DNA of 43,347 nt from Bacteroidales bacterium UBA1187 (GTDB taxonomy: Bacteria > Bacteroidota > Bacteroidia > Bacteroidales > Paludibacteraceae). Below the pieces are notes generated by a model. It ran no database searches and had not been told where the DNA came from. It saw only the letters and a list, made by a program, of their open reading frames with translations. How positions within the stretch are numbered: the stretch's first letter is position 1; each line of letters starts with the position of its first letter. Both the position numbers and the translations under genes were made by a program. The stretch lies in assembly GCA_002309835.1 (NCBI GenBank), contig DBYL01000025.1, positions 8,392 through 51,738 of the forward strand. The letters run 5' to 3'. This document shows positions 34,292 to 41,116 of the stretch, one piece after another.

Positions 34292-34311
34292 GCAGCCGCG
34301 AAAACGGCTGC
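34292..34311 (-). promoter_or_regulatory. Hairpin at the 5' end of the secA transcript
   Basis: GCAGCCG (34292-34298) pairs with CGGCTGC (34305-34311), loop of six bases. It starts at the last base of the -7 box, so part of it would form at the very 5' end of the mRNA. It may stabilise the transcript or take part in regulation; there is no secM-like gene upstream. Confidence 0.5.
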
Positions 34312-34340
34312 AAAATTACGGTTTTTTTTTGACATACGCA
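34311..34340 (-). promoter_or_regulatory. secA promoter
   Basis: The -7 box TAATTTTG runs from 34318 to 34311 on the minus strand; TTGCGTATGTC starts at 34340, a 22-nt step, one less than at most other promoters of the window. Confidence 0.75.
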
Positions 34341-34434
34341 AGCATTGTGACGATTTTTACTATACAAAAACTATTCCGTTCGTTATATCTGCCATTTTGG
34401 CAGTTCTATTTCCCATCACCAGCACATAGGCAAT

Positions 34435-34525
34435 GCATCGGTGGCGCACCCACCCCGCATCGGTATCGCGTCGGAGGCGTTCCATACGATACCCATACCA
34501 TAGCCATATGATACCCATATGATAA
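34435..34525. repeat. 11-bp periodic array upstream of secA
   Basis: The clear part is four 11-bp units: CCATACGATAC (34482), CCATACCATAG (34493), CCATATGATAC (34504), CCATATGATAA (34515). The same 11-bp phase extends left through more degenerate units GCATCGGTGGC (34435), GCACCCACCCC (34446), GCATCGGTATC (34457) and GCGTCGGAGGC (34468). The array begins about 95 bp upstream of the secA -33 element. Confidence 0.7.
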
Positions 34526-34556
34526 AATGCTATTTTTGCAAAAATCATGCGTATAT

Positions 34557-34579
34557 AGTATTATACGTAGTATAATACT
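34557..34579. repeat. Perfect inverted repeat, 10-bp arms
   Basis: AGTATTATAC and GTATAATACT flank GTA. The arms are AT-rich. On the plus strand TGTTTTTGACG follows, but no plus-strand gene precedes it, so a terminator role is not supported. A protein-binding site or cruciform is possible. Confidence 0.6.
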
Positions 34580-34598
34580 GTTTTTGACGTTTTTTGAC

Positions 34599-34627
34599 AA
34601 AAAAAAGAGGCACCCAAAGGCACCTCT
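34599..34627 (-). terminator. Rho-independent terminator of the four-repeat lipoprotein operon
   Basis: Read on the minus strand, AGAGGTGCC pairs with GGTGCCTCT around TTTG with two G-U pairs, followed by a run of eight T (plus-strand A 34599-34606). It lies 30 nt past the stop of the lipoprotein gene. The G-U pairs make it directional: on the plus strand these positions would mismatch. Confidence 0.88.
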
Positions 34628-34657
34628 ATTTTGGTTGTTGATAATTGATTGCCGAGA

Positions 34658-35734
34658 TTAGTTGTTACGTGCTTCGCAGGACTCCTCGGTAGTCTCGGAA
34701 CTCTTTGTATACGTAACGCTTACTTCGCCAATGCCCATCTGCTCGTAGGTAGACTTCAAATCATTAATAATGTTCGGAAGGGCGTTCTCTGCCACCCATG
34801 CATACTGAACTACGGTTACTCCTGCAGCAGGAACAGTGATGGTAATTCTGTAGCAAGCCTCCTCGCCCAGATCCACCGGATCCGTGTTTTCATCCAACTC
34901 ATTACAAGCATCCTCGTCCGCTGCGTCAGCGAGTTCGTAATGATAGTTTATGCCCATGGCATCAAACTGCTGCACTAAGGCGCGCTCCGTCATCCATACA
35001 TAATTAGTGATGGTAATGGTGTACTTATCTTGCGTCACTTTCCAGCACTTCTCTGTCGTGTTGTCAAACTTGCTGTAATCCACTGTCTGCGGCTCGTTTG
35101 GATCAACGATCACTATGGTCTGGTCGTCGCCTTCGTTCTGTCCGCGGCAAGCATCAGCGTCCTTGAACTCAGACTTCGCATAGCTATGCTTGAAGTTAAA
35201 TTTCTTTCCGCTGGCTTCTTCGGCTGCTTTGGTGACATTCATGTAATATTCATGACGCACCTTCATGCTGTCTTCCGGAATCCAGAAGTACTCTGACTGG
35301 CTCTGGTGGTTTCCGTTCTCATCCTCCCATGAAATGGTTTCCAAAAGGCACTCAGCGCCTTCCCACTGACGAGAGGTACAAGCAGCCTCCGTCGGTTCTT
35401 CTACTTGCTGGTACCAATATTTCTTGTGGTACTCGCCGAAGTTTTTATACTCCGCTTTCATGGAAGCGTTGATCATAAAGATAACCGCGGACTCCGGCCC
35501 CCAGAAATATTCTGTAGCGATAGTAACGCCATCGCACCAAACTTTGTACTCCCAGCATTCGTTGACTTTCGTCTCCGGCTCGTAGTCTTTAACCTGTGAG
35601 GGGCTCGTAATCCATTTTTTCTGCATGCTCTTTTCGCCGTCTGCGCCATTACCGCCTTTGCCACCCAACTGGTTACATGCGGCGAACATCATACTTGCTG
35701 CACATGCTAGTGCAATAAAAAGTTGTTTTTTCAT
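34658..35734 (-). CDS. Lipoprotein with four cysteine-bracketed repeats, unknown family
   Basis: A 358-residue acidic protein. Lipoprotein signal peptide with lipobox FAAC (Cys20), then a Gly-rich linker. I find four repeats, each opened by a Cys next to an aromatic or Leu and closed by Cys: residues 60-119, 129-196, 230-277 and 294-353. Each holds a central aromatic patch (EYFW, EYFW, NYVW, QYAW) 17-22 residues after the first Cys and ends in an acidic stretch before the last Cys (TEAAC, DADAC, DEDAC, EESC). Disulfides within each repeat are likely. I do not recognise the domain. It is the last gene of the operon with the zinc-ribbon OmpA protein and ends in a strong terminator. Confidence 0.8.
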   Translation of the reverse strand: MKKQLFIALACAASMMFAACNQLGGKGGNGADGEKSMQKKWITSPSQVKDYEPETKVNECWEYKVWCDGVTIATEYFWGPESAVIFMINASMKAEYKNFGEYHKKYWYQQVEEPTEAACTSRQWEGAECLLETISWEDENGNHQSQSEYFWIPEDSMKVRHEYYMNVTKAAEEASGKKFNFKHSYAKSEFKDADACRGQNEGDDQTIVIVDPNEPQTVDYSKFDNTTEKCWKVTQDKYTITITNYVWMTERALVQQFDAMGINYHYELADAADEDACNELDENTDPVDLGEEACYRITITVPAAGVTVVQYAWVAENALPNIINDLKSTYEQMGIGEVSVTYTKSSETTEESCEARNN

Positions 35735-35749
35735 TGTTGTGATTAACTA

Positions 35750-35836
35750 TTAGATATTTTGTTGAGTTATTGTACTTCGGGCTTCGTGACCCGTTTCGTA
35801 GAGTTCTTTGCCTATTTTCTCTCTCTGCTTGGCCAT
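35750..35836 (-). CDS. Possible 28-residue protein
   Basis: A short frame starting MAKQREKIGKELYETG and ending in ITQQNI. It begins six bases after the stop of the preceding exported protein and ends 15 bases before the lipoprotein start, so it occupies an operon gap with no other content. It is highly charged, has no signal peptide and would be cytoplasmic. It may be a real small protein, the decayed remnant of a longer gene, or chance. Confidence 0.3.
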   Translation of the reverse strand: MAKQREKIGKELYETGHEARSTITQQNI

Positions 35837-35842
35837 GCGTAG

Positions 35843-37156
35843 TTAGCCCTTGAGGAAGAATGTCCAGCAGTGCGATTCTTCTTGGCGTGCTACATGCGGG
35901 AATTGCAGTGCCACCTCGAGGATAAAGTTGAAGTCGTAGAGGTGTGTTGCTGCTATGTATGCTTGGCTCTTAGCCATCGCATAAGCTGCGGTGATTTCGC
36001 CGCCGTTACGGATTTGCTCGAGTTGGTTGTCCAATTCAATCAGACGCTTCATCATGGCGGTCACCTGTGCATCGTAAGATTTCACTTCTGCGAGCCATTT
36101 CTCTGCTTGTCTTCTATTGTAGGCATCGATGAGTGCGTTCTCGGATTTGCGGCCTTCGGTCCACCAACCCGGATAGCAAATGGTTTGTCCTTCTTTGGCA
36201 TTCTTGCAGCAGTCCCAGTTATCCAAGCGCGCTGCGAGCGGATCTTCAATTTGGATGGCACGTTTGCACTCGGAGGAGGTACGCCAATCGTTAATGATTT
36301 TCACGAAGAGTTCCTCCAACTTATTAGTAGGCAGACCAACGGTGTGCGCAGCAAAACTTGCATCGTTTAGCATAGCATTCGAGTGCGCTTGGAACTGCAC
36401 GTGCTTCGTCATGTCCATGTTCGTGTTTCTGAACTCGAAAGCTTCGTTAGCCAGCGCTGAGAGTTGTTCGCCCAATTCGCCGTACTCATTTTCGTGCGGG
36501 TCACCGACATTGACATTCTGTTTACCATACTTCGCGTTAGTCGCGTAGAGACGGTTGTAGAGATCCGGGTGATTGCTCTGGATATACTGGGCTGCCTGTT
36601 TCTCATTCTTCTGCGCCATGTTCATGATTTTGAGGTATTCTTGTTTGGAAACACCCCATTTAGCAGCGAATTTACCGGCCATGGCATCCATGATTTTCTC
36701 TTCCGGCCAGTTCGGGTTGATTTCGCCACTCATCATCATTTGCATCATCTCTTCTTGCGAAGGCATGAGTCCGGCATTGACATTGGCGTTGTACTGCTCC
36801 ATGGCTTTTTGGTTGTTCTTCGACTGTTTCTTGCCGAGTTCAATGGTTTTGCTATTCAGTTCCGCTTGTGCGTCTAATAGTGCGCTGCGGAAATTCTGCA
36901 CGCCGAGGTAGTAAGCAGCGGAACTTCTGCGGGCATACGCCGTTTTCGCTTCGGGCGTAAGCAGGTCATTGGCCGTAGGCATCGCCGGACGCTTGTTGAT
37001 AAGGTCCGCGAACGAGTTAATCTTCATTGCAGGAACGTTTTCTGCCAGTTCATAACCACCACCGGTGATGAGGGCTTCAATTTGATGGTAATCCTCTTCT
37101 TGTGCCATCATGGGCAGGGCAAGCATAATTGCTGCCATTAAAAGAATCTTTTTCAT
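35843..37156 (-). CDS. Exported alpha-helical protein of unknown function
   Basis: A 437-residue protein with a signal peptide (MKKILLMAAIMLALPMMAQ, cleaved near residue 19). The start is the Met that opens this signal; the longer frame adds a non-secretory segment. The mature part is mostly helical, rich in Gln, Asn, Met and Ala, with a Met-rich stretch (EEMMQMMMSGE) and a small Cys-containing segment (NWDCCKNAKEG, TICYPGWW). No catalytic motif is evident. It follows the zinc-ribbon OmpA gene after 34 bp and precedes the four-repeat lipoprotein, forming an envelope operon. Function unknown. Confidence 0.8.
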   Translation of the reverse strand: MKKILLMAAIMLALPMMAQEEDYHQIEALITGGGYELAENVPAMKINSFADLINKRPAMPTANDLLTPEAKTAYARRSSAAYYLGVQNFRSALLDAQAELNSKTIELGKKQSKNNQKAMEQYNANVNAGLMPSQEEMMQMMMSGEINPNWPEEKIMDAMAGKFAAKWGVSKQEYLKIMNMAQKNEKQAAQYIQSNHPDLYNRLYATNAKYGKQNVNVGDPHENEYGELGEQLSALANEAFEFRNTNMDMTKHVQFQAHSNAMLNDASFAAHTVGLPTNKLEELFVKIINDWRTSSECKRAIQIEDPLAARLDNWDCCKNAKEGQTICYPGWWTEGRKSENALIDAYNRRQAEKWLAEVKSYDAQVTAMMKRLIELDNQLEQIRNGGEITAAYAMAKSQAYIAATHLYDFNFILEVALQFPHVARQEESHCWTFFLKG

Positions 37157-37190
37157 ATACTTGGAATGTTTTGCTCCGGTTCTAAACCGG

Positions 37191-38630
37191 TTATTTCTTG
37201 ACAAATTCTACACGTCTGTTCTTGGCTCTGCCTTCGTCGGTAGAGTTATCAGCGAGGGGTGCGGATTGACCCATGCCTTTCGAAGAAAGGCGGTTAGCAG
37301 CGATACCCATCTCCACTAACTTGTTTACGATGGCTTGCGCGCGCTGCTCGGACAGTTTCTGGTTGCCGGCCACGGTACCGGTATTATCGGTATGACCTTG
37401 TACCTCAAATTTGAGGTCGGGATTTTGCTTCATCAGATCATAGAAACGATTGATCTCAGGCAGGGACTGCGGTTTGATCGTAGCTTTGCCGATATCGAAG
37501 GTGATACCATAGGTGATGATGCGTCCCGTAGATGCCAGACGGTTGTACAGAGGCACTGCACCCTTGGCGATCACCACATTGGTATAACCGCGGTATTTGT
37601 AGCCACCATTGAATTGGAAGAGAATTTTCTCTGGCGCCATCATGTTCGGGATTTGGAAGATGCGTGTGCCGTTGACATAGAACTTCAGCGCACGTTTATT
37701 GAAGGAGATGGCGCAGTGGTTCCACGCGTTTCTCTTGAGGCTCTTGAGCAACAACTCGCGCTCGCTGCCACCGGCACCGTCTTTGTTATCAGGCTTGCGG
37801 ATGTTCTCATACATCACATTCGCATCTCCATCATTCGGACGCCACGAGAGAGTAATATCGCCCACGATGTCATTCCAATTACTCTGACGGGACATGAGCG
37901 TGACGAGCCAATTGGCATCATCCAGACTCTCATCATCGCTGAGATACACATCCCACTCGGCGGTAAACTGATCAGGCAACCATGCTTCGGGTTTCTCCAT
38001 CAGAGGCACTACTTCACCCGAATACTCGGTGAAAAGGATATATTTCTGTCCGTTGAGCGAAGCTACTTCTGCAGCACCGCTGTTAATGTCCCATTTCGAG
38101 GGAAACTCACCTAATTGCTCATTCGCAAAATCATCCTCGAAGAACACCTCGTCGCCACGTACGAAATCGGACTTCGCATAAGCGGCATCTTCGGTTCTCT
38201 GTGCAGGCGCAGCGCCCGAAGCGTTAGCCTCAGGACGCTTTGCACCACACTCATTGCAGAACTTACCGGTGTTACCTTTGTGACCGCAAGAAGGACAAGT
38301 CCATGAGCCGTCACCTTCGGGTTTCTTTGCTCCGCACTCCGTGCAGAACTTACCCGTTTGACCTTTCGCTCCGCATTTAGGGCAAGTCCAACCGCTCTGT
38401 TTCTGCGGTTGTACTTCTTGTTCTTGCTGCTCCTGCTGATCTTGACTGAGCGCTTTATAAGTCTCGGGATCAAGGGCTTTGTCCACGCCTTCTTCTACGG
38501 TCTTCTCGACCTTACGCTCTACGGCATTCTCCGCAGATTCACGGGCTTTGTCCACCAGACGATTAAAGAACTGTGCATTAGCCGGCATCACCAATGCCAT
38601 GGCTGCTAAAAGAATCAAAATTTTCTTCAT
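37191..38630 (-). CDS. Exported OmpA-family protein with two zinc ribbons and a LamG-like domain
   Basis: A 479-residue protein started at MKKILILLAAMALVM, a clear signal peptide ending at ANAQ (residue 20). Then an amphipathic helix (21-60), a Gln-rich linker, zinc ribbon 1 (WTCPKCGAKG to FCTECGAKKPE, 81-105), zinc ribbon 2 (WTCPSCGHKG to FCNECGAKRPE, 110-134), a concanavalin/LamG-like beta domain (about 163-345, with VFFEDDF and WNHCAISFNKRALKFYVNG) and a C-terminal OmpA domain (about 360-479, GHTDNTGT, LSEQRAQAIVNKL, NRRVEF) that should bind peptidoglycan. Zinc ribbons are normally cytoplasmic, so their presence in an exported protein is odd. It heads a three- or four-gene operon. Confidence 0.88.
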   Translation of the reverse strand: MKKILILLAAMALVMPANAQFFNRLVDKARESAENAVERKVEKTVEEGVDKALDPETYKALSQDQQEQQEQEVQPQKQSGWTCPKCGAKGQTGKFCTECGAKKPEGDGSWTCPSCGHKGNTGKFCNECGAKRPEANASGAAPAQRTEDAAYAKSDFVRGDEVFFEDDFANEQLGEFPSKWDINSGAAEVASLNGQKYILFTEYSGEVVPLMEKPEAWLPDQFTAEWDVYLSDDESLDDANWLVTLMSRQSNWNDIVGDITLSWRPNDGDANVMYENIRKPDNKDGAGGSERELLLKSLKRNAWNHCAISFNKRALKFYVNGTRIFQIPNMMAPEKILFQFNGGYKYRGYTNVVIAKGAVPLYNRLASTGRIITYGITFDIGKATIKPQSLPEINRFYDLMKQNPDLKFEVQGHTDNTGTVAGNQKLSEQRAQAIVNKLVEMGIAANRLSSKGMGQSAPLADNSTDEGRAKNRRVEFVKK

Positions 38631-38671
38631 TATAAGTAATAGATTTGAAGTGTTCACACCATTTGCGACTG

Positions 38672-38702
38672 CAAAGATAAGAAAAAAATAACAACTATGC
38701 AA
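38672..38702 (-). promoter_or_regulatory. Promoter of the zinc-ribbon OmpA operon
   Basis: The -7 box TATCTTTG runs from 38679 to 38672 on the minus strand; TTGCATAGTTG starts at 38702, a 23-nt step. Leader about 35 nt. Confidence 0.8.
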
Positions 38703-38760
38703 ATTTTAGCGATGTTTTTTATAAAAAAGTTTATTTCTTAAAGGATTTTTGCGCGCACGC

Positions 38761-38791
38761 TTGCGTATATGAAAAAGTTTTTGTAACTTTG
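38761..38791 (+). promoter_or_regulatory. dagK-like gene promoter
   Basis: TTGCGTATATGAAA starts at 38761 and the -7 box TAACTTTG is at 38784-38791, a 23-nt step. It probably serves the run lipid kinase-dut-TPR-DUF4292-envC-FKBP, in which gaps are at most six bases. Confidence 0.82.
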
Positions 38792-38824
38792 CGCGATTTT
38801 TTTAGTTTGCATAATTACGGACCT

Positions 38825-39718
38825 ATGAAAAATATAGCTTTTATCATCAACCCTATCTCGGGTTCAAGAGAGACACAGAGCGCGAAGCGCAAGTTGCCGA
38901 AACTGATCATGCAGACGCTGGACGCGGAGCAATGGTTGCCGAACATCACGTTCACGGAGTACGCAGGTCATGCCACTGAGTTGGCATACCAGTACGCCCG
39001 CATGGGTTTTGATGCCGTGGTCGCTGTCGGCGGAGACGGTACTGTCAACGAAGTAGCGCGCGGACTGAAGGACAGTCAGACGGCGCTCGGCATCATCCCC
39101 ATGGGTAGCGGTAACGGTTTTGCCCGTCATCTGAACATCCCTATCAAGCCGCAGAAAGCCATCGAGATGATCAACCACTCCGAGCCAATCTCTGTCGACT
39201 ACGGTTTGGCGAACGGCAAACTCTTCGTCAGCACTTGTGGTACAGGATTTGATGCGCTGGTGGCAGATAACTTCGCGGGAAGCAACAAACGCGGGTTCAT
39301 GACCTACTTGCAGAACGTGCTCAAAGAGGCCTTCGCATACCATCCGCAGACCTACCATCTCGTGGGTGACGGTCTGGACGTGACGCATAAGGCGTTCCTC
39401 ATCACGTTTGCCAATGCGAACCAGTGGGGCTACGAAGCGATGATTGCGCCGAAAGCAAGTATCCAGGACGGTAAGATGGATATCATGCTCATGTCGAGTC
39501 ATGCGTTGTTGGGCAGCGCGAGTCTGGCGCTGCGATTGTTTGCCGGTAGTATCGACGACAGCCATTTCATGGATACCTTGCGGGCACGGGAGATTACGCT
39601 CGAGCGCGAAGAGGCGGCGCCCTTCCATATAGATGGCGACCCCGTGGAGATGGAGAAAGATATACATATAAAGATCGTTCCCGATGGCTTAAAAGCCCTC
39701 GTAGAAAAAAGATTCTAA
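38825..39718 (+). CDS. Diacylglycerol/lipid kinase family protein (DagK/YegS-like)
   Basis: A 297-residue protein of the DagK catalytic family. Start at MKNIAFIINPISGS, giving the family N-terminal NPxSG motif; the upstream in-frame codons cover the promoter. The nucleotide motif GGDGTVNEVARGL is at residues 69-81, followed by GIIPMGSGNGFARHL. The C-terminal FHIDGDPVEM segment is typical. It phosphorylates diacylglycerol or a related lipid; the exact lipid cannot be assigned. It is the first gene of a tight plus-strand operon, three bases before dut. Confidence 0.92.
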   Translation: MKNIAFIINPISGSRETQSAKRKLPKLIMQTLDAEQWLPNITFTEYAGHATELAYQYARMGFDAVVAVGGDGTVNEVARGLKDSQTALGIIPMGSGNGFARHLNIPIKPQKAIEMINHSEPISVDYGLANGKLFVSTCGTGFDALVADNFAGSNKRGFMTYLQNVLKEAFAYHPQTYHLVGDGLDVTHKAFLITFANANQWGYEAMIAPKASIQDGKMDIMLMSSHALLGSASLALRLFAGSIDDSHFMDTLRAREITLEREEAAPFHIDGDPVEMEKDIHIKIVPDGLKALVEKRF

Positions 39719-39721
39719 ATT

Positions 39722-40156
39722 ATGATTTTGAAGATTATCAACAAAAGCAATAATCCGCTGCCGAAATATGAGAGTGAGCAGGCGGCGGGAATGGATATAC
39801 GTTGTAACATCGCTGAAGCGATCACGCTGCAGCCGATGGAGAGAAGACTCATCCCGACGGGTTTGTTCATCGAACTGCCTGCAGGTTTTGAGGCGCAGAT
39901 ACGTCCGCGCAGCGGTTTGGCACTCAAGCGCGGTCTGACGGTGCTCAACACCCCGGGTACGATTGATGCCGACTACCGCGGCGAGGTGGGTGTGATACTT
40001 GTCAACCTGAGTGGTGAGGCGCAGACGATAGAACCCGGTGAGCGCATCTGCCAGATGGTGATTGCCAAGCACGAGACGCCGGAAGTAGTAGAAGTACAAG
40101 AGCTCAGCGAGACAGAGCGCGGCGCAGGAGGATTTGGGCATAGCGGACGTAAATAA
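39722..40156 (+). CDS. dut: dUTP diphosphatase
   Basis: A 144-residue trimeric dUTPase, complete. All five motifs are present: AAGMDIRCN, RPRSGLALK, NTPGTIDADYRGE, ERICQMVI and the C-terminal Gly-rich arm RGAGGFGHSGR. It hydrolyses dUTP to dUMP and pyrophosphate. The TPR gene starts at the base after its stop codon. Confidence 0.97.
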   Translation: MILKIINKSNNPLPKYESEQAAGMDIRCNIAEAITLQPMERRLIPTGLFIELPAGFEAQIRPRSGLALKRGLTVLNTPGTIDADYRGEVGVILVNLSGEAQTIEPGERICQMVIAKHETPEVVEVQELSETERGAGGFGHSGRK

Positions 40157-41116
40157 ATGAACACGCTGCGGAACATCATATTATTTCTTGTTACGCTGGT
40201 GTGCGTGATGCCGGCGCATGCCATTACCACGGAGCAACAACAGCAGTTCACGTACTACTGGTACGCGGCAAGGCAGGCGGTGGAAGAGGAGGATTTTCCG
40301 AAAGCGCTTGTGCTGCTGGAGTTCTGTCATGCGATCAAGCCAAACGACGGGCAGACATTGGGGTACTTGGGTATCATCTACAACGGCCTCGGGAAGAAAG
40401 AGTTGGCATTGGACACCTATCGTCAGGCCTTCGAAGCCGATCCGCGAGACCAGTGGTACCGGTATACGAATGCGCTCAAAGATCTTCACACACCCGAGGG
40501 CGAACGTGAGGCTCTGAAGGTGATGGAGAAAGCGCTTAAATTAAACCCCAAGGATGAGGACCTGCTGGAGATGTTAGCGAAGCAGTACGGAGTGGACAAG
40601 CAATGGAAGAAAGCACTGAGCATGCAGGACCGTTTGGATGCTATCCGCGGGTATAATGTCTTCAGTGCCCTCAACCGCTTCCGCGTCTATGTCTACTGCA
40701 ACAAGCCCAAGAAAGCCCTCGAAGCTATCGATAAGTACCTCGAGCAAGACCCGACGAATATCCAGTTCATGCTCTTCCGCGTAGAGTTGCTGGAGCAGAC
40801 GAAGGCGAAGACAGCGGACCTGTATGCGGCATACGAACAAGTGCTGGCGGTGCAGCCTGGACATCTAGGAATCCTCAATAACTACGCCTACCATTTAGCT
40901 ACGCACAAAGGCGACCTGCTCAAAGCCGAACGGATGAGTCAGATAACTATTCGCGAGGAACCCAACAACCCTGTCTACCTCGACACCTACGGATGGATAC
41001 TTCATCTCAAAGGACAAGACGATCTGGCGAAATTCTACCTCAACCGCGCGCTATGGAACGCCGGCGAGGGAGCTACACAAACAGAGATACAGAACCACTT
41101 AGATGCAATCAAATAA
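40157..41116 (+). CDS. Exported tetratricopeptide-repeat protein
   Basis: A 319-residue protein with a signal peptide (about residues 1-22, ending MPAHA) and several TPR helices: residues about 35-70 (YYWYAARQAVEEEDFPKALV), 73-105 (QTLGYLGIIYNGLGKKELAL) and a C-terminal set (GILNNYAYHLATHKGDLLKAERM, with WILHLKGQDDLAKFYLNRAL). TPRs mediate protein contacts. In Bacteroidota this gene commonly sits between dut and a DUF4292 lipoprotein gene, so a role in envelope assembly with its neighbours is inferred, not shown. The next gene starts 14 bases before its end. Confidence 0.85.
   Translation: MNTLRNIILFLVTLVCVMPAHAITTEQQQQFTYYWYAARQAVEEEDFPKALVLLEFCHAIKPNDGQTLGYLGIIYNGLGKKELALDTYRQAFEADPRDQWYRYTNALKDLHTPEGEREALKVMEKALKLNPKDEDLLEMLAKQYGVDKQWKKALSMQDRLDAIRGYNVFSALNRFRVYVYCNKPKKALEAIDKYLEQDPTNIQFMLFRVELLEQTKAKTADLYAAYEQVLAVQPGHLGILNNYAYHLATHKGDLLKAERMSQITIREEPNNPVYLDTYGWILHLKGQDDLAKFYLNRALWNAGEGATQTEIQNHLDAIK

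Larger units (their letters stand above)
34341..34598. other. Non-coding interval upstream of secA
   Basis: No gene is supported here. The interval holds a CTGCCA/TGGCAG hairpin with a three-base loop (34389-34403), the 11-bp periodic array (34435-34525), a 14-bp palindrome ATTTTTGCAAAAAT (34532-34545) and a 10-bp-stem hairpin (34557-34579). Short frames across the array are produced by the repeats and lack any known start context. Confidence 0.6.

Noticed and set aside
34360..34548. A 62-codon minus-strand frame upstream of secA
   Set aside because: Much of it is translated from the 11-bp array, it has no plausible neighbours or signal, and the same region is open in other frames too.
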